A stretch of 64,000 bases of DNA. It comes from Halobaculum limi (lineage in GTDB: Archaea; Halobacteriota; Halobacteria; Halobacteriales; Haloferacaceae). The translations under genes and the position numbers were made by a program. Positions 54,129-62,222 of this stretch are shown in pieces (position 1 is the stretch's first letter; every line of letters begins with the position of its first letter). The notes beneath the pieces were generated by a model that saw only the letters and a program-made list of their open reading frames with translations, did no database searches and had not been told where the DNA came from. Location of the stretch: NCBI RefSeq assembly GCF_029490015.1, contig NZ_CP120468.1:2852001-2916000 (forward strand), written 5' to 3'.

Positions 54129-54566
54129 TTACTCCACGTGGATACGAGTAGTGTCCTCGGAGTCGCTCGCCGGTTTTGGCAGCGTCACCGTCAACACGCC
54201 GTGGTTGTACTTCGCTGTCGCGTCCGCGGCGACGACCTCGCCCGGGAGTCGGACCCGGCGTGTGATCGACCGCTCGCGACGCTCGCGGCGGTGGAATCGC
54301 CCCTCGTCCGTCTCGTCGGCCGCCTCCTCGTCGGCCGTCGACTCCGCGCGAATCGTCAACTCCTGCCCAGATACCGACAGATCGATGTCGTCGCGGTCGA
54401 AGCCGGGCAGGTCCGCGTGGACGACGAACGCATCGTCGCGTTCGAGGATGTCTACCGCCACGTCCGAACGGGCACGGGTCTCGAGTGCCTCTCCGACCTC
54501 GTCTATCTCCTCGCCGAGTTGCTCGAACAGATCGGTGATGTCGTCGAACGGTCGTCGACCTTTCAT
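54129..54566 (-). CDS. Hsp20/alpha-crystallin small heat-shock protein, second copy
   Basis: 145-residue small heat-shock protein with a helical N-terminal arm (PFDDITDLFEQLGEEIDEVGEALE). The alpha-crystallin domain carries VAVDILERDDAFVVHADLPG and YNHGVLTVTLPKP. It is clearly a different paralogue from the neighbour at 52818, with little similarity outside the crystallin core. The ATG giving MKGRRPFDDITDL was chosen. Confidence 0.9.
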   Translation of the reverse strand: MKGRRPFDDITDLFEQLGEEIDEVGEALETRARSDVAVDILERDDAFVVHADLPGFDRDDIDLSVSGQELTIRAESTADEEAADETDEGRFHRRERRERSITRRVRLPGEVVAADATAKYNHGVLTVTLPKPASDSEDTTRIHVE

Positions 54567-54758
54567 ACCCAACAGTAGCACGCTATCGGGCTTGAGCGTG
54601 TCGGCAAACACACAGGAGTTTCGGGTGTGAGGGTTCATCACCGATGCCGACGCCAGCACCGCCGTGCGGTAACCGCGGCTTCCGGCGATTCGCGGGTGTG
54701 CGACGCCACCGTCGGGAGTACCGCCGCGGCGTCGCCTGTTCGCAACCGCCCCCCGGTG

Positions 54759-55577
54759 TTAGACGACGTGTTCGGTGTCGTACGACCCGAGGACGCGCAC
54801 CCAGCCGTTGCCGACGATGGACTCCACGTCCGAAAGCGCCGCCTGTGCCCGCTGTTCGTACAGGCCCGCCTCGAAGTCGATGTGGAACAGGTAGTCGCCC
54901 AGACGCTCCCCGCTTGGCCGCGACTCGATGCGCGAGAGGTTCACGTCGCGGTCGGCGAACGCCTCGAGCAGTTCCAACAGGAGGCCGGGGTAGTTCGCAC
55001 CGGGGTAGACGACGACCGACGTCTTGCCGCCGGCGTCGCTTCCGGCGGACTCGGGGCCGATGACGAGAAACCGCGTCGCGTTCGACGACTTGTCTTGGAT
55101 GTCCTCGGCGAGGACGCGTAAGTCGACGCCGCCGTCCATCGACTCGGCGTTCGCCGGATGGCCGATGCCCGCGACCGTCGGATCCTCGCGGGCGCGTTCG
55201 ACGCCGCGGGCGGTCGACGCGACCGCTTCCTGGCGAACGTCCGGATACTCCCGTTCGAGGTAGTCGCGACACTGCGCGAGCGCCTGCGAGTGCGACGCGA
55301 CGACGTCGAACGTCTCCGCCTGCGCGAGGAGGGCGTGGCGAATCGGCGTGACGATCTCACGGACGACCGACACGTCGGCGTTCGTGAGGGCGTCGAGGCT
55401 CTCGGTGACGCTCCCCTCGATGCTGTTCTCGACGGGGACGACGCCTCGCTCGTACGTGCCGTCAGCGACGGCTTCGACGATAGCCGTGACCGACTCGCGG
55501 AAGGCGACGTCGTCGGCGACGGCCCGTGCGGCGCGGTGAGAGTACGTCCCCGCAGGACCGAGCGTGACTGCTTCCAT
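54759..55577 (-). CDS. pheA: Prephenate dehydratase
   Basis: 272-residue prephenate dehydratase for phenylalanine synthesis. The N-terminal catalytic domain starts GPAGTYSHRAARAV and has VVPVENSIEGSV, and the TRF motif is in SNATRFLVIGPES. The C-terminal ACT domain (YPGLLLELLEAFADRDVNLSRIESRPSGE) binds Phe for feedback control. No chorismate mutase domain is fused. ATG start. Confidence 0.95.
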   Translation of the reverse strand: MEAVTLGPAGTYSHRAARAVADDVAFRESVTAIVEAVADGTYERGVVPVENSIEGSVTESLDALTNADVSVVREIVTPIRHALLAQAETFDVVASHSQALAQCRDYLEREYPDVRQEAVASTARGVERAREDPTVAGIGHPANAESMDGGVDLRVLAEDIQDKSSNATRFLVIGPESAGSDAGGKTSVVVYPGANYPGLLLELLEAFADRDVNLSRIESRPSGERLGDYLFHIDFEAGLYEQRAQAALSDVESIVGNGWVRVLGSYDTEHVV

Positions 55578-55714
55578 ACCCCGAGGTGTGCCGTGGCCCC
55601 CGATAAGGACACCGGGTGTGACAGTATTCTCACCAGTGTACGGTATCCGGTTACCGACCGGCGGCCGTGTGAACGGACGTGGAAACTCCGTACGCTACTG
55701 GTACTCATATGATC

Positions 55715-55761
55715 TTCAAACGGGAAAAGTTATCAAATAAAACAACAGAGCGACTCACGTA
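55715..55761 (+). promoter_or_regulatory. AT-rich promoter region of the phnDCE operon
   Basis: The stretch AAAAGTTATCAAATAAAACAA, about 18-45 nt before the phnD ATG, is among the most AT-rich in the window. It offers TATA-like TTATCAAATA. A phosphate-control site may be present but I could not identify one with confidence. Confidence 0.45.
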
Positions 55762-56709
55762 ATGGATCGACGCGACTTCTTGAAGCGGTCGGGTACTGCT
55801 GCGGCAGTCGGTGCCGGGATGGGCCTGTCCGGATGTATCGGAAACTTCGGAGAACAGCCGTACGGCAACGGCACGGTCGAGTTCATGGTCTCCCCGACGG
55901 AGCCCCAGGACTACATGCGCAGCCAGTACAATCCCTACCTCGACTACCTCGAAGGCGGCCTCGACGGCGACGTCTCCGTGGAGTTCAACTACGCGGCCGA
56001 CTACACGGCGGTCTTGCAGGGCCTCGGCTCGGGCACGGCCGACGTCGCAGAGACTGGCCCGTTCGCGGCGGCACTCGGCGTCAAGTCCGACCAGTGTGAC
56101 ATCGCACTCCAGCGCCACGCCTACGGCTCGTGGGACTACCACTCGGTGATCATCACCCGCGAGAACAGCGACATCGAGAGTCTCACCGACCTCCAGGGCA
56201 AGTCTATCGCGTTCTCGGACATGACCTCCGCGTCCGGGTCGCTGTACCCGCTGTACCAACTCAAGGAGGCGGGCCTCGAAATCGGCGACGCGCCCACCTC
56301 CGCGAGCGGTGCGGAGTTCGACGCGACGTGGTCCAGCCACGCACAGGCGTTCGAGGCGCTCAAGAACGAACAGGTCGACGCCGCCGGCGTCGGTCGGTTC
56401 ATCGCGTGGAACTACGACACCAGCGATTACGTCGAGGGCATCCGCGAGGTGTCCCGCGAGAGCGGCATCCCGCGTGCCCCGATGATCGTCAGCCCCGAAC
56501 TCTCCGAGGAGGAGAAGAACGCCATCGTCTCGCGCCTCGAGAATGCCCCCGAGTCGGCCTACTTCGGCGCCGACGGCGAGGACGGCACCGACGACGACAT
56601 CTGGTTCGACGGCGTCCGCGCGGCCGACGTCGACACCTACCAGCCCGTCGTCGACGTGGCCAACGAACTCGGCCTGTCGACGGACCTGCTGAACGAAGGC
56701 AACGCGTAA
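55762..56709 (+). CDS. phnD: Phosphate/phosphite/phosphonate ABC transporter, binding protein
   Basis: 315-residue PhnD-type periplasmic-binding-like lipoprotein. Its N-terminus MDRRDFLKRSGTAAAVGAGM has a perfect Tat motif (RRDFLK), and LSGC is the lipobox. The body shows VEFMVSPTEPQDYMRSQYNPYLDYLE, TADVAETGPFAAALG and IAFSDMTSASGSLYPLYQL, typical of PhnD. First gene of a three-gene operon. Phosphonate, phosphite and phosphate ligands cannot be told apart from sequence alone. Confidence 0.92.
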   Translation: MDRRDFLKRSGTAAAVGAGMGLSGCIGNFGEQPYGNGTVEFMVSPTEPQDYMRSQYNPYLDYLEGGLDGDVSVEFNYAADYTAVLQGLGSGTADVAETGPFAAALGVKSDQCDIALQRHAYGSWDYHSVIITRENSDIESLTDLQGKSIAFSDMTSASGSLYPLYQLKEAGLEIGDAPTSASGAEFDATWSSHAQAFEALKNEQVDAAGVGRFIAWNYDTSDYVEGIREVSRESGIPRAPMIVSPELSEEEKNAIVSRLENAPESAYFGADGEDGTDDDIWFDGVRAADVDTYQPVVDVANELGLSTDLLNEGNA

Positions 56710-56841
56710 CCGCCGCCGTTCAGCGTCGGGTCGTTCGCGGTCCTCCGATCGCCTGATTCGGGCCGTAGAGCCGCGCTTCTCTGTTATTTTCACCGATTCG
56801 ACTCCGTAACGGTCAAACCACCGTGCACGTATGCTGTCACA

Positions 56842-57597
56842 ATGCCAGCCGTCTCGGTCGAGAACCTCACGAAACGGTACGGCGACACCGTCGCTCTGGA
56901 CGACGTCTCGTTCACGATTCCGGACGGCGAGTTCGTCGTACTCCTCGGTCCCTCCGGTGCCGGGAAGTCGACGCTGTTGCGCCTGCTCAACGGACTCACA
57001 CGCCCCACCGAGGGGTCGGTGTCGATCGGTGACGAGGAGATCCGTGGCCGCCGGAACGACATCGGGATGGTGTTTCAGATGCACTACATCATCGAGACGA
57101 TGAGCGCCTACCGCAACGCGCTCACCGGCGCACTGTCGCGGACAGGCCTGCTCGATTCGGTGTTCACGTGGTACGACCGCGACGACAAACTCGCCGCACT
57201 CGACGCCTTGGAGACGGTCGGCCTCCTCGACGAGGCCCAACAGCGCGCCGGGTCGATGTCGGGCGGACAGAAACAGCGCGTCGGCATCGCCCGCGCACTC
57301 GTCCAACAACCGAATCTCCTCCTCGCTGACGAACCCGTCGCCAGCCTCGACCCGAAGGCCGCCGAAGAGGTGATGAGTTATATGAAACACGCCGCCCGCG
57401 AGCGTGACCTCACGACCATCGCCAGCCTCCACCAAGTGGAGATCGCTCGCGAGTTCGGCGACCGCTACATCGGCCTGCGCGACGGCGGCCTCGTGTTCGA
57501 CGGCGGTCGCGACGACCTCACGATGGATATCGTCGACGACATCTACTACAACGACGACGGCGAGGAGGCCGACCTCGCTCGCGAGGTGGCACAGTGA
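56842..57597 (+). CDS. phnC: Phosphonate-type ABC transporter ATPase
   Basis: 251-residue PhnC ATPase. Walker A is GPSGAGKSTLLRLLNGL, the signature is MSGGQKQRVGIARALVQQP and Walker B is LLLADEPVASLDPKAAEEV. The ATG lies about 130 nt after phnD, and the stop overlaps phnE by 4 nt. Confidence 0.95.
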   Translation: MPAVSVENLTKRYGDTVALDDVSFTIPDGEFVVLLGPSGAGKSTLLRLLNGLTRPTEGSVSIGDEEIRGRRNDIGMVFQMHYIIETMSAYRNALTGALSRTGLLDSVFTWYDRDDKLAALDALETVGLLDEAQQRAGSMSGGQKQRVGIARALVQQPNLLLADEPVASLDPKAAEEVMSYMKHAARERDLTTIASLHQVEIAREFGDRYIGLRDGGLVFDGGRDDLTMDIVDDIYYNDDGEEADLAREVAQ

Positions 57598-58673
57598 CGC
57601 GAGACACCAACCGCGACGACGACGTCGTTGCCGACGGCGGCACCTCGTCGACGAACGGCCAGTCGAGACTGACCGGGGACATCGGTCGGCTGGAAGAGTC
57701 GCTCGCAGTCATCGAACGAGCGCAGTTGATCGGTCGGGTGTTGCTCGTCGCGGGCATCCTCGCAGTGCTCGTGATCCAAGCGGTCGGGATGACGTTCCTC
57801 GGGTTCACGCTCGCAGAGGTCGTCTCGCAACTGCCGCGCTTCTTCGAGAACGTCGCCGACTTCCTCGCCCCTGACTTCCACTTCGTCACGCTGTTCGCTG
57901 TCGAACAGGGTCTCCACGGCTGGGAGGCGCTGTGGGCGTCGCTCACCAACCCCGGGTCGCTCCTCGACAGCATCCTCAACCGCGACCAGGGCCTCACCAT
58001 CGTCGGCGGCGCGGTGACGACCATCGTCATCGGCGTCACGGGGACAGTGCTCGGCTTCCCGCTGGCGCTGTTGTTCGGCGTCCTCGGCTCCGAGCGGGTC
58101 GTCCCCTTCCCGTTCAACTTCATCTTCCGCGGGACGATGAGCACCATCCGCGCCATCCCGGCGCTGGTGTGGGTGCTCATCTACGTGCCGCTGGTCGGCA
58201 TCAACCCCGTCGGCGCGATGCTCGCCATCGGCACCGACACCGTCGGCAACCTCGGCCGCCTGTTCACCGACGAACTCGAAGAGATCGAAGAAGGCCCCAT
58301 CGAGGCCATCTCCTCGACTGGTGCGTCCTCGCCGCAGACGGTCGTGTTCGGGATGCTCTCGCAGGTGTCCTCGTCGTTCGTCGCGTGGACGCTGTACATC
58401 CTCGAGATCAACGTCCGCATCGCCATCTCGCTGGGCGTCGTCGGCGCGGGCGGACTCGGCCAGTACGTGAAGGGGCGACTCTCGCTGCTCGCGTTCGACC
58501 AAGCCGCCGCCGGACTCGTGATGATCGTCATCATCGTCCTGTCGGTCGAACTGGTCTCCTCGCGCCTGCGTGCCCGCCTTCGTCCGGGCGAACACGAGGG
58601 CTCGTCGCTCATCGACGCAGTACAGAACCTCTTCGACGGCGGCAAGTGGATCAGCGGTTCCAGCAAGAAGTAA
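57594..58673 (+). CDS. phnE: Phosphonate-type ABC transporter permease
   Basis: 359-residue permease with an acidic cytoplasmic N-terminal extension of about 45 residues and about six hydrophobic helices. The family EAA-like loop is around ISSTGASSPQTVVFGMLSQV. The GTG start overlaps phnC by 4 nt, so all three transporter genes form one operon. No C-P lyase, phosphonatase or phosphite dehydrogenase gene lies nearby. Confidence 0.93.
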   Translation: MTRDTNRDDDVVADGGTSSTNGQSRLTGDIGRLEESLAVIERAQLIGRVLLVAGILAVLVIQAVGMTFLGFTLAEVVSQLPRFFENVADFLAPDFHFVTLFAVEQGLHGWEALWASLTNPGSLLDSILNRDQGLTIVGGAVTTIVIGVTGTVLGFPLALLFGVLGSERVVPFPFNFIFRGTMSTIRAIPALVWVLIYVPLVGINPVGAMLAIGTDTVGNLGRLFTDELEEIEEGPIEAISSTGASSPQTVVFGMLSQVSSSFVAWTLYILEINVRIAISLGVVGAGGLGQYVKGRLSLLAFDQAAAGLVMIVIIVLSVELVSSRLRARLRPGEHEGSSLIDAVQNLFDGGKWISGSSKK

Positions 58674-58705
58674 CGACGCCGCCGATTCCGTGTTCGAGGC
58701 CGCAA

Positions 58706-59035
58706 TCAGAATCGCTCGCGCAGTTCCGCCTGCAGGTCCGCCACGTCGAGGTCCTTCTGCGCGAACAGCACGAGCAGGTGGTACACCAGGTCCGCCGCTT
58801 CGGCGGTCAACTCCTCGGTGTCGTCGTCTTTCGCCGCGAGGATGGTCTCGGTCGCCTCCTCTCCGATTTTCTCTAACACCGCGTTCTCACCTTTCTCGTG
58901 GGTGAACAGCGACGCCGTGTACGACTCCTCGGGGAGTCGTTCCTTCCGGTCCTCGATGGTGGCGAACAGGGCGTCGAGCACCTCCGAATCGGGGGTCTCG
59001 GGTGACTCGCCCGTGTCCGTCGTGTCGTCGCTCAC
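58706..59035 (-). CDS. hisE: Phosphoribosyl-ATP pyrophosphatase
   Basis: 109-residue HisE, the second step of histidine synthesis (PR-ATP to PR-AMP plus PPi). The all-alpha MazG-like fold shows VLDALFATIEDRKERLPEESYTASLFTHEKGENAVLEKIGEEATETILAAKDDD and the metal-binding EEAAD-type E(T/A)ADLVYHLLVL segment. GTG start; the upstream pdxT stop overlaps this start by 4 nt. Acidic N-terminal extension. Confidence 0.92.
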   Translation of the reverse strand: MSDDTTDTGESPETPDSEVLDALFATIEDRKERLPEESYTASLFTHEKGENAVLEKIGEEATETILAAKDDDTEELTAEAADLVYHLLVLFAQKDLDVADLQAELRERF

Positions 59036-59667
59036 GCCTCGACCTCCGCGCCGTCGTCGGCTTCGTCTCCGTCGCCGCCCGCGGCGTGTTCCTGCCGGAA
59101 GAACGCCAGGTCGTGGATGCGGGAGTCCGGCGTCAGTTCGGGGTGGAACGACGTGGCGATGATCGACCCCTGTTGGACGGCGACTGGGTCGTCGTCCCAC
59201 GAGGCGAGTACCTCGACGTCTGCGCCCACCTCGTCGATGACGGGCGCGCGGATGAACACCGCCGGGAACGGGTCGTCGAGACCGGCCACGTCGAGTGGGG
59301 CCTCGAATGAGTCGGCCTGTCGGCCGAAGGCGTTGCGGTCGACGCTCACGTCGAGGACGTCGAGCGTGGCGACTCGGTCGTCTTTGGCGTCACGGGAGGC
59401 GACGATGAGGCCCGCACACGTCGCCAGCAGCGGTTTGTCGGCGGCGACGTGGTCGCGAATCTCTTCGTCGATCCCTTCGTCGCAAAGGAGTCGAGAGATG
59501 GTGGTCGACTCCCCACCAGGCAGTAACAATACGTCACACTCCGGCACGACGCCGGCGTCGCGAATCTCGACGACGTCGGCGTCGACGCCGTGGCTCGCGG
59601 CCGCGCGGCGAACCGCGTCGGCGTGTTCTGAGACGTCGCCTTGAACGGCGATGACGCCCGCTTTCAT
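59032..59667 (-). CDS. pdxT: Pyridoxal 5'-phosphate synthase, glutaminase subunit
   Basis: 211-residue PdxT that releases ammonia from glutamine for PdxS. Characteristic parts are the N-terminal MKAGVIAVQGDVSEH, the oxyanion segment LLLPGGESTTISRLL, the nucleophile Cys in LATCAGLIVASRD and the His/Glu pair in TSFHPELTPDSRIH. An acidic C-terminal tail is added. pdxS is not in the window. Overlaps hisE by 4 nt (GTGA), an unusual pairing of vitamin B6 and histidine genes. Confidence 0.95.
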   Translation of the reverse strand: MKAGVIAVQGDVSEHADAVRRAAASHGVDADVVEIRDAGVVPECDVLLLPGGESTTISRLLCDEGIDEEIRDHVAADKPLLATCAGLIVASRDAKDDRVATLDVLDVSVDRNAFGRQADSFEAPLDVAGLDDPFPAVFIRAPVIDEVGADVEVLASWDDDPVAVQQGSIIATSFHPELTPDSRIHDLAFFRQEHAAGGDGDEADDGAEVEA

Positions 59668-59725
59668 AGCCGAACTGCGGCGTGCGTCGTGTGAAAAGGT
59701 GTCGTTCGCCGGCGATCCGCTGCGT

Positions 59726-59887
59726 TCAGAACGCGAATCCGAGGATCAACACGAAGATACCGAACAGGAGTCCGAAGGCGACGACGGTCCGCGGGTCGAT
59801 CCGGATCGCGTTACGGTCCTCGGCGTCGAAGTAGCGGACGAGCCCTGCACTGGACATCAGGCCGCCGCTGTTTTGGCCGCTGCTCAT
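59726..59887 (-). CDS. Preprotein translocase Sec61beta subunit
   Basis: 53-residue Sec61beta (SecG-like) of the SecYEbeta translocon. A short Gly/Ser-rich start ([20 protein letters not shown]) is followed by [16 protein letters not shown] and one C-terminal transmembrane helix ([17 protein letters not shown]). The pattern [13 protein letters not shown]...IRIDP is diagnostic. Because it is so short, this gene is easily missed. Confidence 0.93.
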   Translation of the reverse strand: MSSGQNSGGLMSSAGLVRYFDAEDRNAIRIDPRTVVAFGLLFGIFVLILGFAF

Positions 59888-59965
59888 ACCGTCTGCCAAG
59901 AGGGTGGTCCGCCTAAGCCTTTCGACAGCCGACGCGAACGGTCGGTAGCGGGCGTCGCCGCCGAG

Positions 59966-59980
59966 TGAGTAATCCTTATC
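59966..59980 (+). promoter_or_regulatory. Probable promoter of the thioredoxin gene
   Basis: TATA-like AGTAATCCTTATCC about 28-40 nt before the ATG at 60008. Confidence 0.35.
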
Positions 59981-60007
59981 CGCAGGCTCTCACTACGGAT
60001 CGTTCGT

Positions 60008-60274
60008 ATGAGTGTTCGACTCAAGGACTTCTACGCGGACTGGTGTGGCCCCTGCAAGACCCAGGATCCGATCCTCGAGGAACTCGAGGAAGACTACCCC
60101 GACGTGTCCTTCGAGAAGGTCGACGTCGAGGAGGAACAAGAGATCGCCAACCAGTATCAGGTGCGGTCGCTCCCGACGCTGATCATCGAGAACGACGACG
60201 GCGTCGTCGACCGCTTCGTGGGCGTCACCCAGCGCGAGGACATCGAGGAAGCGCTGGCGAGCGCCGGCGCGTAA
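60008..60274 (+). CDS. Thioredoxin family protein
   Basis: 88-residue thioredoxin-fold protein with redox motif WCGPC (DFYADWCGPCKTQDPIL) and the cis-Pro segment RSLPTLIIENDD. It reduces protein disulfides or is a small redox carrier. Shorter than standard thioredoxin at its N-terminus. Confidence 0.9.
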   Translation: MSVRLKDFYADWCGPCKTQDPILEELEEDYPDVSFEKVDVEEEQEIANQYQVRSLPTLIIENDDGVVDRFVGVTQREDIEEALASAGA

Positions 60275-60382
60275 CGCCGCCGACCGCGCGACACCCGTTC
60301 TCCCGACTCGTCGCCTCCGAGCGACGGCGTCGAGCGTCTCCGACTCGCAACCGTTAACAGGGACGGCGTCGCTCACACACGT

Positions 60383-60532
60383 ATGGCGAAATTCGAGGCG
60401 GCCGAGCGCCGCACGCTCGACAAGCTCATCTGCATGCGGTGTAACGCACGGAACCCGCAGCGAGCGACCAACTGCCGCAAGTGCGGCTACGGTCGTCTGC
60501 GCCCGAAGGCCAAAGAGCCCCGTACCGCATAA
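60383..60532 (+). CDS. rpl40e: 50S ribosomal protein L40e (eL40)
   Basis: 49-residue zinc-ribbon ribosomal protein: [20 protein letters not shown], then [19 protein letters not shown], with CxxC and CxxC metal ligands. The archaeal form lacks the fused ubiquitin of eukaryotes. TATA-like CCGTTAACAG lies about 25-34 nt before the ATG. Easily missed because of its size. Confidence 0.95.
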   Translation: MAKFEAAERRTLDKLICMRCNARNPQRATNCRKCGYGRLRPKAKEPRTA

Positions 60533-60541
60533 CGCCGAGCG

Positions 60542-60566
60542 CCGGGCACACGCCCGGTTACCTTTT
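60542..60566 (+). terminator. Terminator after rpl40e
   Basis: CCGGGC / GCCCGG hairpin (6 bp, 4-nt loop, 60542-60557) 9 nt after the rpl40e stop, followed by a short TTTT run at 60563-60566. Confidence 0.5.
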
Positions 60567-60651
60567 CGCGAACGCTGCTCGTCGAGAGCCGTGCGTCTCG
60601 CTTGCGTGTCGCCGCGCTGCGCGTCACCGGAGCGGTGCGGGGGCTGCCCGC

Positions 60652-61278
60652 TTACTGGTCGGGATACTTCGGTTCGCGTCGCTCCGCCCGCGAGAGCGCC
60701 CGCTCGATGACGTCGCGGACGGAGTCAGCGTCGGGGTCGCCGTGGAACGGGTCGCCGTGGCCCGCGTACAGCGACTCGACTGTGTCCGGGAGCACGTCCA
60801 GCAGGTCGTTCAGGCTCTCGATCAGTCGCTCGCGCGACTGCCCGGCGATGTCTGTCCGGCCGAACGACCCGTCGTCGAACGCGCCGTCGTTGTACACGAC
60901 GACGTCGCCCGAGAACACCGCCGTCTCGGTGACGAACGAGACGTGGTCGGCAGCGTGTCCCGGCGTGTACACCACCGTCGCCGTCTCGTCACCGATAGCG
61001 AGTTCGTCGCCGTCTGCCAGCGCGTGGTCGCGACGTGGGTGCTCGCCGTAGGCGTACAACTCCGCGTCGAAGGCATCGAGCACGGCGTCGAGTTCCCCAA
61101 TGTGGTCGTGATGCTGGTGGGTGAGGACCACGCGGTCGACGGCGTCGGTGTACTCCGCGACGACGTCGACGACCCCGGGCATCGTTCCCGCGTCGACGAG
61201 CGTGGGTACCGCGCCGTCGACGAAGTAGGCGTTGCAGGTGAAGTCCTCGGCGTCGGCCGTGACGTTGACCGCGTCCAT
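60652..61278 (-). CDS. Metallo-beta-lactamase fold hydrolase
   Basis: 208-residue MBL-fold protein. The zinc motif HxHxDH is at residues 54-59 (VLTHQHHDHIGELD), with further ligands in YTPGHAADHVSF (His), GDVVVYND (Asp) and YAGHGDPFHGD (His). Most similar in layout to glyoxalase II-like or general MBL hydrolases. Substrate unknown. ATG start; convergent with rpl40e. Confidence 0.87.
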   Translation of the reverse strand: MDAVNVTADAEDFTCNAYFVDGAVPTLVDAGTMPGVVDVVAEYTDAVDRVVLTHQHHDHIGELDAVLDAFDAELYAYGEHPRRDHALADGDELAIGDETATVVYTPGHAADHVSFVTETAVFSGDVVVYNDGAFDDGSFGRTDIAGQSRERLIESLNDLLDVLPDTVESLYAGHGDPFHGDPDADSVRDVIERALSRAERREPKYPDQ

Positions 61279-61390
61279 ATCGGTGGCTCACGGCCCGGAG
61301 TGAAAAGCGGACCTGCCGCGGCAGACGCGTGTCAAACTTCCGAGATTACCCGCAGATATTTCAGTCGCAACTCACTAGATTCTGGTAGCT

Positions 61391-61561
61391 ATGGGTTTCG
61401 GGAGCTACGACGAATCCGAACAGGAGAATCAGACTCTCGACTCCGACCTCGACAGCGCCACCGTCGACGACGGCGAGGCCGACCACGACGGCGACGTCGA
61501 GTTCGAGTTCGAAGCCTCGACCGACGACCTCCTCGAGAAACTCGAGGAGATCAAAGACTGA
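61391..61561 (+). CDS. DUF5786 family protein (56 aa)
   Basis: 56-residue acidic protein, MGFGSYDESEQENQTLDSDL at the start and EFEASTDDLLEKLEEIKD at the end. The MGFGSYDESEQ start matches haloarchaeal DUF5786. Function unknown. A TATA-like AGATATTTCAG lies about 30-40 nt upstream. The DUF99 gene follows 10 nt later on the same strand. Too short for most ORF cut-offs. Confidence 0.8.
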   Translation: MGFGSYDESEQENQTLDSDLDSATVDDGEADHDGDVEFEFEASTDDLLEKLEEIKD

Positions 61562-61571
61562 GCACGCCGCG

Positions 61572-62192
61572 GTGAAGTCCGGCACGCGCGCGCTGGGAGT
61601 CGCCGTCTCCTCGAGCGACCGCACAACCACAGCTTCTGACCGCGCGACCGTCGCCGGAGCAGTCGTCCGCGTCGACCGCGTGGTCGACGGCGCGTCGTTC
61701 GCGACGTGTACCGTCGGCGGCACCGACGCGACGGACGCCGTCATCGCGTGTGTCGAGCGACTCGACCGCGAGGACGTTCGCTACCTCTTGCTCGCGGGCG
61801 TCGCCCCCGCGTGGTTCAACGTCGTCGACCTCAACGCGGTCCATACGGCGACCGACAGACCGGTGCTCGCCGTCTCCTTCGAGGCGAGTGAGGGGTTGGA
61901 GCCACACATCCGCGAACACTTCGAAGGCGAGGCGCGCGAGCGACGGCTCGCGACCTACGAATCGTTGCCAGAGCGGGTAGCGATTCACCTCGGCGACGAT
62001 GCAGACGCCACACCGGGGTTGTGGGTCCGGGCCGTCGGCGTCGACGACGCGACTGCGCGGCGGGTCGTTCGCGCACATCTCCCCGACGGACAGGGGCGAC
62101 CCGAACCGCTCCGGGTCGCGCGGATGCTCGCCCGCGCGGGGCGCGGCTACGCGGACCGCGAACGGGCCGCCCGCCGCGACCGCGACGGGTAG
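61572..62192 (+). CDS. DUF99 family protein (endonuclease V-like)
   Basis: 206-residue archaeal DUF99 protein, a family structurally related to endonuclease V and predicted to act on modified nucleic acid. Typical segments are RALGVAVSSSDRTT, GAVVRVDRVVDGASFATCTVGGTDATDAV, YLLLAGVAPAWFNVVDL and RPVLAVSFEASEGLE. GTG start, 10 nt after the DUF5786 gene, so they are probably co-transcribed. The uracil-DNA glycosylase gene follows 30 nt downstream, which agrees with a DNA-repair context. Confidence 0.83.
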   Translation: MKSGTRALGVAVSSSDRTTTASDRATVAGAVVRVDRVVDGASFATCTVGGTDATDAVIACVERLDREDVRYLLLAGVAPAWFNVVDLNAVHTATDRPVLAVSFEASEGLEPHIREHFEGEARERRLATYESLPERVAIHLGDDADATPGLWVRAVGVDDATARRVVRAHLPDGQGRPEPLRVARMLARAGRGYADRERAARRDRDG

Positions 62193-62222
62193 GTTTACGG
62201 CTGCGGCGGGCCGCCTTCGAGT

